This document shows positions 26,827 to 32,903 of a stretch of 64,000 nucleotides of DNA, in pieces. Where the stretch lies: positions 62,001 through 126,000 of the forward strand of contig CAWHTG010000001.1 of the NCBI GenBank assembly GCA_963832245.1, in the 5' to 3' direction. The stretch's first letter is position 1, and every line of letters starts with the position of its first letter. Origin of the DNA: JABDBE01 sp963832245. GTDB lineage: Bacteria; Acidobacteriota; Terriglobia; Terriglobales; Acidobacteriaceae. A program made the position numbers and the translations under genes. Below the pieces are notes generated by a model. That model had not been told where the DNA came from. It did no database searches and worked only from the letters and a program-made list of their open reading frames with translations.

Positions 26827-27164
26827 CGGATTGGAAGATAGCTGAAGCCTGCGGGGAAGTCGAGGGCTGCGGGCGCCCCTCGGGCATATAATTACACGCA
26901 CTGGTGCTGACCTCTTGCACAAGATCGGTCTATATGAAATCGCGGAACCTCTAGGCCTCAGGTGGCCTGGGCGAAGTGTATCGCGCTCGCGATACGCGGC
27001 TCAGGCGCGATGTGGCCATTCAGCGTTGCTTGTACTCTAAGCATTGTACGAAACCGATTTGCACAAAGAGGGTGCTTGGGTCTGCGCACCTCGGCAAGCG
27101 TTGTATTTGCGCAGGCGTCTGATCAAACCGGAGATCTACCGATCTCAGCTTAAGGAGAAATCTC
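26827..27164. other. Divergent intergenic region containing a kinase gene remnant
   Basis: 338 bases between ccmA (minus) and an alpha/beta-hydrolase gene (plus). It holds the kinase remnant at 26915-27023; the remainder shows no recognisable feature except the AAGGAG ribosome-binding site of the hydrolase. Confidence 0.5.
26915..27023 (+). pseudogene. Remnant of a serine/threonine protein kinase N-lobe
   Basis: Read in one frame from 26915 the translation is LHKIGLYEIAEPLG; after a +1 shift at about 26957-26961 it continues GGLGEVYRARDTRLRRDVAIQ. Joined, this matches the glycine-loop start of bacterial Pkn2-type kinases (YEI..PLG.GGMGEVYRARD..L.RDVAIK), with the catalytic lysine now glutamine and everything downstream missing. 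It therefore looks like a dead fragment of a gene resembling the intact kinase at 37916-40561. Short, but the match is long enough to be unlikely by chance. Confidence 0.75.
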
Positions 27165-28010
27165 ATGAGCACGATTACCGTGAAAGACGGCACGACTATC
27201 TATTACAAAGACTGGGGCAAGGGGCAACCAATCGTTTTCAGCCACGGCTGGCCGCTTAGCGCGGACGACTGGGACTCGCAAATGATGTTCTTTGGCGAAC
27301 GTGGCTATCGAGTCATCGCGCATGACCGGCGAGGGCACGGCCGCTCCGCCCAGACGTGGGATGGCAACGAGATGGACACTTACGCTGACGATCTCGCGGC
27401 TTTGACGGAAAAGCTCGACTTGAAAAACGCGATCCACGTGGGCCACTCCACCGGCGGCGGAGAAGTGGCGCGTTATATTGGGCGGCATGGCACAAAACGT
27501 GTCGCCGCGGCTGTGCTGATCAGCGCGGTGCCACCGTTAATGGTGAAGACGGACAAGAATCCCGCGGGCGCGCCGATCGAGGTGTTCGACGGCCTGCGAG
27601 CGCAATACGTGAAGAATCGGCCGCAGTTTTACATGGACATCACCCTTCCGTTCTACGGTTACAACCGGCCCGGCGCCAAGATTTCGGAAGGCATTCGAGA
27701 GAAGTGGTGGCTCCAAGGGATGATGGGCGGGGTGAAAGCGGGCTACGACTGCATAAAGGCTTTCTCGGAGACGGATTTTACTGAAGACCTGAAGAAGTTC
27801 GATGTGCCGACTCTCATTCTTCATGGCGACGATGACCAGATCGTGCCGATCGGTGCGGCGGCTCTGCAGTCCTCGAAAATTGTGAAGAACGCCACGCTGA
27901 AGGTCTATCCAGGTTATCCGCACGGGATGCCCACAACCCACGCGGACCACATCAACGCCGACCTGCTGGAGTTTTTAGGCAAAGTGCAGAAACGCTCTAC
28001 AGCAGCCTGA
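27165..28010 (+). CDS. Alpha/beta hydrolase (non-haem chloroperoxidase/esterase type)
   Basis: 281 residues. Core features: oxyanion region FSHGWPLSADDWDSQM, HDRRGHGRS, nucleophile elbow GHSTGGG (Ser near 96), acid LHGDDDQIVPIG, and C-terminal histidine region YPGYPHGMPTTHAD. This is the cofactor-free haloperoxidase-like group, mostly esterases, acting in the cytosol unless secreted; no signal peptide is seen. Start ATG after AAGGAGAAATCTC. A strong hairpin follows the stop. Substrate unknown. Confidence 0.9.
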   Translation: MSTITVKDGTTIYYKDWGKGQPIVFSHGWPLSADDWDSQMMFFGERGYRVIAHDRRGHGRSAQTWDGNEMDTYADDLAALTEKLDLKNAIHVGHSTGGGEVARYIGRHGTKRVAAAVLISAVPPLMVKTDKNPAGAPIEVFDGLRAQYVKNRPQFYMDITLPFYGYNRPGAKISEGIREKWWLQGMMGGVKAGYDCIKAFSETDFTEDLKKFDVPTLILHGDDDQIVPIGAAALQSSKIVKNATLKVYPGYPHGMPTTHADHINADLLEFLGKVQKRSTAA

Positions 28011-28016
28011 GTTCAG

Positions 28017-28064
28017 GACGCCGCGGCAGATCGTCATTTTTTTCAACCGGTCTGCCGCGGCGTC
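28017..28064 (+). terminator. Hairpin after the hydrolase gene, possible terminator
   Basis: Perfect 14-bp stem GACGCCGCGGCAGA (28017-28030) with TCTGCCGCGGCGTC (28051-28064) and a 20-base loop. It starts six bases after the stop codon. The T-run lies in the loop and not after the stem, so it may be a Rho-dependent or mRNA-stabilising structure. Confidence 0.55.
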
Positions 28065-28193
28065 AATCACGTCTGCGTTTCTTAATTATTGAAGGGCCTA
28101 ACCCGCTATGTGGGTTGACGACTAAGGGTGCGGCTCGCAACCTGGTGCGATTAACGGGAAACCGGTGTACGTCCTGCCTGGGTGTTCCTTCGG

Positions 28194-28859
28194 CTAGCGA
28201 TCATTCTTGAGTTTCTTGGGTTTCACGCTGATCGCTATCTTTATGACTGCGCCATCCACAGGATCAATCTCGAACACTGCTTTGCTTTTGTAATGTGGGC
28301 TGTCGAGCCGGTATTGGAAAACGCTATACCACTGGGAAACGCTGGTGTCATCCGGGGCGCCGTACTTGGCCTGCACCTGCGCAGCGGTGTAGCCGCGGTC
28401 AGTGAGAGAAAGCATGAAATAGGCGTCTGGGTGCTTTTCACTCTTGGCGGCGGCGATTTCGGAGAAAGGAAAAGGCCGGCGGGAAAGTGGGTAGTCCACG
28501 GCGGCCGTCTTGTGCGGATGGACAATCTCTTCCTGTACGATCTGGTCAATCCTTTTGCTCACTTCATCTTCTTGCGTTGAGCTACCCTTTGCGGAGCTGT
28601 TACCCGGCCGGTGCTCGGCTCGAATCTCATTGCCGACGTAGGCACGAAGCACTTTGGAATTTTCGAGAATTGCCTTGACGCCTTGCTCTCCGGATAGAGT
28701 GGCCGCCGCGAACAAGGAGGGAACCATCTCGCGCCAGTCGAAGTCGCCGGCGGAGAACTCAGCCTGCGCGCCGGCAGCGGCGTCCGCCGCGTTTGAGAAC
28801 GACGGAGCGAAAACGCAGGGTAACAACGACAGCATTACGATGAGAATTGCCGACTGCAT
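28194..28859 (-). CDS. Secreted protein of unknown function
   Basis: 221 residues with signal peptide (MQSAILIVMLSLLPCVFAPSFSNAADA). The middle is charged and predicted helical; the C-terminal 75 residues (MLSLTDRGYTAAQVQAKYGA, then QYRLDSPHYKSKAVFEIDPV) look like a small alpha/beta domain of the BamE/SmpA-like type, where a helix-turn TAAQVQAKYGAPD is followed by beta strands. That resemblance is suggestive only. It converges on the hydrolase gene. The role is unknown. Confidence 0.65.
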   Translation of the reverse strand: MQSAILIVMLSLLPCVFAPSFSNAADAAAGAQAEFSAGDFDWREMVPSLFAAATLSGEQGVKAILENSKVLRAYVGNEIRAEHRPGNSSAKGSSTQEDEVSKRIDQIVQEEIVHPHKTAAVDYPLSRRPFPFSEIAAAKSEKHPDAYFMLSLTDRGYTAAQVQAKYGAPDDTSVSQWYSVFQYRLDSPHYKSKAVFEIDPVDGAVIKIAISVKPKKLKNDR

Positions 28860-28955
28860 GAGAGCAAGGCTGAGATCATAGCGGATGCGGGCAAAAATCG
28901 CTAATCAAGCGAAGTGAATTCGGGGACAGACGGGACGTCTCCCAAATTTATTTCT

Positions 28956-29126
28956 CCCGCAACCAACTCACGCCCCCGCCGACTTCACATCCGTGCGCGA
29001 GAAGTCTCGGCCTTTGAATAAATCGTCTTTCTTTGGATTTCGCCAGCGCGTAGGGGAAGCAATCTCCGAAATTCAATTTGACGGGGTGGCCGCTGGTTTG
29101 TCCGAAGTCGCGATAGGCCTCGCGCG
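28956..29126 (-). pseudogene. Broken 3' copy of a vapC (PIN toxin) gene, copy A
   Basis: Corresponds to the last third of the intact vapC at 30980-31375 plus 12 bases beyond its stop. It reads REAYRDFGQTSGHPVKLNFGD and then FPYALAKSK, close to QAYRDFGKTSGHPAKLNFGD, before a 2-base deletion puts the remainder out of frame. The N-terminal part, with the first active-site aspartate, is missing. Homology stops exactly at the stop codon of the unrelated vapC at 29127-29531, marking a recombination junction. Confidence 0.85.
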
Positions 29127-29531
29127 CTAAAGTGTCCAATTTTCGATCACCAACTTGGAGACCCGGCCAAACTCTCGCGTGTTGTTGGTAACCAGCGTCA
29201 AGCCCAGGCTGCGGGCGTGAGCCGCAATGAATAGGTCGTTCGCTCCAATCATGGCGCCCTGTTTTCTTAGGTCAGCGCGTATGCGGGCATAGTGCAGAGA
29301 TGCCTGATCGGGAAAATCCAGAACCTCGATGTAATTCAGAAAGGCGTCTAACGCCGCTTCATCCTGTCGCCGCCGGGGAGAAACCTCGACTCCGAAAAGC
29401 AGTTCCGACTTCGTGATTACCGAGATGCAAACATCGCTCACGGGAAGGGTACTCAGGCGCTTGAGCACCCCACTATTCGAGCGCTTCATGATGTAGGAAC
29501 ACGTGTCCGTATCCAGCATGTAGCGCGGCAT
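29127..29531 (-). CDS. vapC: VapC-type ribonuclease toxin (PIN domain)
   Basis: 134 residues with all PIN-domain acidic positions: Asp7/Asp9 in MLDTDTCSYIM, Glu43 in KSELLFG, Asp99 in GANDLFIAAHA, and the TNNTREF motif. VapC toxins are Mg-dependent RNases that typically cleave tRNA or rRNA. Overlaps its antitoxin by one base (TAATG), so the pair is coupled. The gene ends exactly where a fragment of a different vapC begins (copy A). Confidence 0.93.
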   Translation of the reverse strand: MPRYMLDTDTCSYIMKRSNSGVLKRLSTLPVSDVCISVITKSELLFGVEVSPRRRQDEAALDAFLNYIEVLDFPDQASLHYARIRADLRKQGAMIGANDLFIAAHARSLGLTLVTNNTREFGRVSKLVIENWTL

Positions 29532-29758
29532 TACGGCTCACGTTCCTGCACCGGGAGATCCTCGACATCATCCATGAACTTGGCGGAGGCAACCGGCCCC
29601 TCAGCGAGGTAGGAAGTCCAATCAAACGGACGTGGAGACAGGACCACCTCGCTTCCTTCTCTCCGTATAAACACCTCTTGCGTCTGGAATTGAAACTCCT
29701 TGGGCAAGCGCACGGCTTGACTACGGTTGTTCATGAAGATTTTTGCTTTGCGTTGCAT
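29531..29758 (-). CDS. vapB: VapB-type antitoxin, SpoVT/AbrB-fold
   Basis: 75 residues from MQRKAKIFMNNRSQAVRLPK; an upstream in-frame ATG would place the operator palindrome inside the gene and is less likely. The swapped-hairpin AbrB/MazE motif (FMNNRSQAVRLPKEF) is at 8-22, followed by EVFIRREGSEVVLSPRP. The C-terminal half wraps the toxin. It should repress its own promoter through the palindrome at 29780-29801. Confidence 0.9.
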   Translation of the reverse strand: MQRKAKIFMNNRSQAVRLPKEFQFQTQEVFIRREGSEVVLSPRPFDWTSYLAEGPVASAKFMDDVEDLPVQEREP

Positions 29759-29779
29759 GCGGCCTCCAGACGGCGATCT

Positions 29780-29801
29780 GGCATATACATATGTATATGC
29801 C
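29780..29801. promoter_or_regulatory. 22-bp perfect palindrome, probable VapBC operator
   Basis: Two 11-base arms meet without spacer: GGCATATACAT (29780-29790) and ATGTATATGCC (29791-29801). It lies 21 bases upstream of the vapB ATG, where AbrB-type antitoxins usually bind to autoregulate. The AT-rich centre may overlap the -10 region. Confidence 0.75.
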
Positions 29802-29833
29802 ATTCTACCGAGATTGGTTGATCTTCGCAAGTC

Positions 29834-29954
29834 GCCGCCAACTCACGCCAGCGCCGACTTCACATCCGTCCGCGAGAAGTCTTGCCCTTTAAACAAGAGC
29901 GGCTCTCCTTTGGATTTCGCCAGCGCGTAGGAGAAGTAATCTCTAAAATTCAAC
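29834..29954 (-). pseudogene. 3' fragment of a vapC gene, copy B
   Basis: Reads LNFRDYFSYALAKSKGEPLL, then FKGQDFSRTDVKSALA and a stop, in frame, nearly identical to the end of the intact vapC at 30980-31375 (LNFGDCFSYGLAKSKGEPLL). Only about 36 codons remain and no start exists. The conserved block runs about 10 bases past the stop (CGCCAACTCACGCC). It ends 21 bases before the next, oppositely oriented gene. Confidence 0.85.
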
Positions 29955-29975
29955 TGGAGTACAATCTGCGCCTAG

Positions 29976-30911
29976 ATGGATGCGCAGATAAAGAACTACG
30001 CCGACTCGCTGTACGAGCAATCTCACATGGACTCGCTGCGCATCTTGAACGATGCGAAAGTAGAATTCCTGCGTCGAAGAGCCAAAACGATCGGGCAACT
30101 TCCACTGGGTGGCGCGGAGATCGGAGCCATGATCAGGTTTCACGCAGAGCACGTTGAGCGTTGCATGGCTGCTCGGCTGGCATCCTACCGGACGGCGTAT
30201 TCGGAATCGGAGCAGGCCCCCACAGACGAGGAGTTCTCTGAGATATTGACTGCATTCCAGAGCCTTCGGCAACCGGAGGTGAGCCGTTCCGCCGCGGCTG
30301 TCATGCGATTCATTCAGTCGAGAGGCGGGCTTCCAATGAGCGAAGATTTGACTGGGCGTTTGATGGAGGGCTCAGCCCACGGGCATGATCGAGCACTCCG
30401 CGAGTGGAAAGTCTGGAGGGACAAGGTACGGCTTCAGCGAGTCCGTAAGCCTCCCAATGCTCGTAAGCCCGAATCGTTTTCGATCAAGTCGGTCGTGTCC
30501 GCGATGCAGTTGCTGTATCCTGATTTTAAGGATTACGCACATTACTTTACTGAGGACAAATTGAAGGAGGCTGTAGCGGCTGCTTTCGAACGGTACGAGA
30601 ACCGCCTTAACGAGATCCGGGACAAGTCGCGCAAGGCCTCCGTTAAGAACGCGGCTGGAAACGATTTAGTCTATCAACTCTTCGCCCATAAGGTGCTGAA
30701 GCGACCGTATAAGAGGCTCGGACGCAATGCTGCGGCAAAAGTGGCGTACGAACAAGGCTTGACCGGAATGTTAGCCGGAGGAGTAAGCTGGATCAGAAAC
30801 GCTTACACTCACGAAAAACACAAGCTCCCCAACATCACCGAGGCAGAAGCTCTGGAACTGCTGTTCGTAGCTAGCTACTTCATGCGGATGCTCGACCTGT
30901 CCAAGACGTAG
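29976..30911 (+). CDS. TIGR02391/Ymh-family protein (PF09509-like C-terminal domain)
   Basis: 311 residues. The N-terminal 170 are helical and highly charged with no recognised fold. The C-terminal 130 fit the TIGR02391 (Ymh) pattern: FERYENRLNEIRDKSRKASV, then NDLVYQLFAHKVLKRPYK, GLTGMLAGGVSWIRNAYTHE, and EALELLFVASYFMRMLD. Proteins with this domain are common in phages, restriction islands and other accessory regions; their biochemistry is largely undescribed. It sits alone, on the opposite strand to flanking toxin genes, between vapC copies B and C. A TACAAT box lies 12 bases before the ATG and no clear ribosome-binding site is seen, so the mRNA may have a very short leader. Confidence 0.75.
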   Translation: MDAQIKNYADSLYEQSHMDSLRILNDAKVEFLRRRAKTIGQLPLGGAEIGAMIRFHAEHVERCMAARLASYRTAYSESEQAPTDEEFSEILTAFQSLRQPEVSRSAAAVMRFIQSRGGLPMSEDLTGRLMEGSAHGHDRALREWKVWRDKVRLQRVRKPPNARKPESFSIKSVVSAMQLLYPDFKDYAHYFTEDKLKEAVAAAFERYENRLNEIRDKSRKASVKNAAGNDLVYQLFAHKVLKRPYKRLGRNAAAKVAYEQGLTGMLAGGVSWIRNAYTHEKHKLPNITEAEALELLFVASYFMRMLDLSKT

Positions 30912-30979
30912 GCCGGCGGGTGGGAACGTTCGCACGCCGGGTGAACCAGCCACGCTCCCTCACCTGTTCCGCAACCAAC

Positions 30980-31375
30980 TCACGCCCGCGCTGACTTCAC
31001 ATCCGTCCGCGAGAAGTCTTGCCCTTTAAACAAAAGCGGCTCTCCTTTGGATTTCGCCAGTCCGTAGGAGAAGCAATCTCCAAAATTCAATTTGGCGGGG
31101 TGGCCGCTGGTTTTTCCGAAGTCGCGATAGGCCTGGCGGGCTATGCGAGCTTGTGCTTCGGTGATCGGCTCAATCGCGATTTGCGCCTCCTCGATCAATT
31201 CATCAAAACGGCGGCTAGCAACTGGATCTTTGCTGCCATCAATCACCGCCCCGGCTTCCACGTAACTCACGGCCGAAATACGACGCTGCCCGGCACGCTC
31301 AATGATTCTGGCGAACTCGGGCGCTTCCGCTTCAAAGCGGAGAATGGCGATCAGGGCGGAAGTGTCCAGAATCAT
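30980..31375 (-). CDS. vapC: VapC-type ribonuclease toxin (PIN domain), intact copy C
   Basis: 131 residues. PIN residues: Asp4 in MILDTSALIAIL, Glu40 in SAVSYVEAGAV, Asp100 in KLNFGDCFSYGLA. This is the Rv0624-like group. ATG overlaps the vapB stop by 4 bases (ATGA). It is the only complete member of the three copies; its last 50 codons and about 12 bases beyond the stop are repeated at 28956-29126 and 29834-29954. Confidence 0.93.
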   Translation of the reverse strand: MILDTSALIAILRFEAEAPEFARIIERAGQRRISAVSYVEAGAVIDGSKDPVASRRFDELIEEAQIAIEPITEAQARIARQAYRDFGKTSGHPAKLNFGDCFSYGLAKSKGEPLLFKGQDFSRTDVKSARA

Positions 31376-31632
31376 TTCGGCAACCCTTTCTCGTCATAAA
31401 GAAGGTCGCCGTGCTCGGCCGAGCGAAACGGTTCCTTTAGACGCGTCGCACAGTCCCGGCCGATTTCGAGTAGCCGGTCGGAGAGCTTGGCAGCGTGTTT
31501 GTCTTTATTCTGCACCCTTGTAAGCCGTTCGCGGACCGCTTCGGTGACGGCTTCGGTTAAGCTCTCTCCGGTGAGCCGGGCTAGCCGTTGGGCGAGCTTG
31601 TGGGCGTCTTTGTTTTTAATATTCAGGCTCAT
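31372..31632 (-). CDS. vapB: VapB-type antitoxin, Rv0623/ribbon-helix-helix family
   Basis: 86 residues. MSLNIKNKDAHKLAQRLARL, followed by TGESLTEAVTEAVRERL, is the typical N-terminus of the short RHH antitoxins paired with this VapC type. The C-terminal half (LSDRLLEIGRDCATRLKEPF) should contact the toxin. It is unrelated to the AbrB-type antitoxin of the neighbouring module, so the two systems were acquired separately. Confidence 0.9.
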   Translation of the reverse strand: MSLNIKNKDAHKLAQRLARLTGESLTEAVTEAVRERLTRVQNKDKHAAKLSDRLLEIGRDCATRLKEPFRSAEHGDLLYDEKGLPK

Positions 31633-31636
31633 ATGT

Positions 31637-31651
31637 GGTAGATGTGCTACC
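31637..31651. promoter_or_regulatory. Inverted repeat upstream of vapB, possible operator
   Basis: GGTAG-ATGTG-CTACC begins 4 bases before the vapB ATG on the minus strand; two further CTACCA/CTACCAT elements follow at 31660-31673. Repeated GGTAG half-sites fit binding of an RHH antitoxin complex covering the promoter. Confidence 0.5.
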
Positions 31652-31735
31652 TCTCCAGTCTACCATTCTACCATGGCAAACAATCTGGCCCTCAACGTAA
31701 TCAACTCAATCCTAATTGCACTCGCTGGAGAGGTT

Positions 31736-32227
31736 CTAGTTCGACATTGCGCCGGACTGGTTGGTCTCGACCTGGGTCATGCTCTTCGCGGGCACATTCG
31801 GAGATGTGCCGTTGGCGGGGGCTCCCGGTTGTTGGGGTGCGTACTTGGAGGCGCACTTGGCTTGCAGTTGTTTGGCGTGGAAGACGCCGTCGCGTCCGAA
31901 ACTGCCGTCGGCGAGGGCCTGGGAATTGTCCTTGAAGGTATCGGGCGGAGGTTCGGTGCCACTGTAGGAGACGGCAAGCGTTTGGTCGTTCTCAATCAGG
32001 ATGAACTCAACTTTTGTGCCGTTGCGCTTGATGGAGCCGGGCTGAACATTGCCGGCGACGCGCAGCCGCTTGGTGTGGGCGGAATCTCCCATGCCGCGTA
32101 ATTCTTTGATGGTGACGTAGTAACTCTTGCTCTCCTGGACGCCGGTATAGGCCAGGTATCCGAGCACTAAAAGGATGATTACGGTTGCGCCGCCAAACTT
32201 AAGATATCTGCTGTTTTCCTTGGACAT
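31736..32227 (-). CDS. ccmE: Cytochrome c maturation protein CcmE, CxxxY variant
   Basis: 163 residues from MSKENSRYLKF, whose ATG follows GGAG at 8 bases; an ATG five codons upstream is the alternative. One N-terminal membrane anchor (KFGGATVIILLVLGYLAY) and an OB-fold periplasmic domain (RVAGNVQPGSIKRNGTKVEF, GTEPPPDTFKDNSQALADGSF). CcmE binds haem covalently and carries it from CcmABC(D) to the ligation complex. The usual haem-binding HxxxY is here QLQAKCASKYAP, that is Cys125-x3-Tyr129, the CxxxY form known from archaeal and some bacterial variant systems. The Asn/Gln/Pro-rich tail is not family-typical. It is separated from ccmABCD. Confidence 0.9.
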   Translation of the reverse strand: MSKENSRYLKFGGATVIILLVLGYLAYTGVQESKSYYVTIKELRGMGDSAHTKRLRVAGNVQPGSIKRNGTKVEFILIENDQTLAVSYSGTEPPPDTFKDNSQALADGSFGRDGVFHAKQLQAKCASKYAPQQPGAPANGTSPNVPAKSMTQVETNQSGAMSN

Positions 32228-32347
32228 AAGAAAACTCCACATCTATATAAACTGTATTCTTTGGCTCGGGCCGGGTCAAGAAATGCTGGGAGGTTACAGG
32301 AGTAAAAACATCTAGCGCGGGGCCACGAACATTTTGCGCCGGAAATC

Positions 32348-32872
32348 TCAGGCGGCAACATCGTATTCGCTCTTAACCAGGCCGCTCGGATAATGCTGAG
32401 TTGCTACATGGCGAAGGCCCACATCGCGAGGCAGGGCGCCGAAGAGAGGAATCCCTTCTCCGATTAGCACAGGCACGCGAGTGATGGTGAGACGGTGAAC
32501 GAGGCCTGCGTGAAGGAATTTTTGAATTGTAATCCCTCCGTCGACGTAGACGTGCTGGGCGCCGCTGGCGGCAAGTTTCGAAACGATTTCAGCCGGAGGT
32601 CCGGCCATTTGTTCGACGACGCCTCCGCGGACCGCGGATAAGTCGACGGGCCGGCTGCTCAGCACTACTACGTGCTTGTCGCCGTAGGGCCAGTCGGCAA
32701 AAGTCAAAACCGTCTCGAAGGTCTTACGGCCGATCACAATCGTGTCAACGGTGGCGATGAACTCGTTGTAACCGTGAGGTTCACCGCCGCCCTCTGGCAG
32801 AAAGTCGAGATCGCCATTGGGCCGCGCCATGAAGCCGTCTACGCTCGTTCCGACAAAGACCGACACTATCAT
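32348..32872 (-). CDS. Dihydrofolate-reductase-fold protein (RibD C-terminal-like)
   Basis: 174 residues from MIVSVFVGTSVDGFMARPNG, whose ATG follows GAGGAG at 7 bases; an ATG eight codons upstream also exists. The fold markers are SVDGFMAR, VIGRKTFETVL, VVLSSRP and HVYVDGGITIQKFL, the DHFR/RibD-C NAD(P)H-binding pattern. These stand-alone proteins are usually annotated dihydrofolate reductase family; the true substrate is unknown and classical folate activity is doubtful. It follows the UPF0182 gene, which ends at 32904 on the same strand. Confidence 0.85.
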   Translation of the reverse strand: MIVSVFVGTSVDGFMARPNGDLDFLPEGGGEPHGYNEFIATVDTIVIGRKTFETVLTFADWPYGDKHVVVLSSRPVDLSAVRGGVVEQMAGPPAEIVSKLAASGAQHVYVDGGITIQKFLHAGLVHRLTITRVPVLIGEGIPLFGALPRDVGLRHVATQHYPSGLVKSEYDVAA

Positions 32873-32903
32873 CGCAGACTCCTCTCTGTGGGCCACAGTC
32901 CGT

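Noticed and set aside
28956..31651. Integron-like cassette array
   Set aside because: Cassettes end in vapC tails and not attC sites, orientations differ, and no integrase is present.
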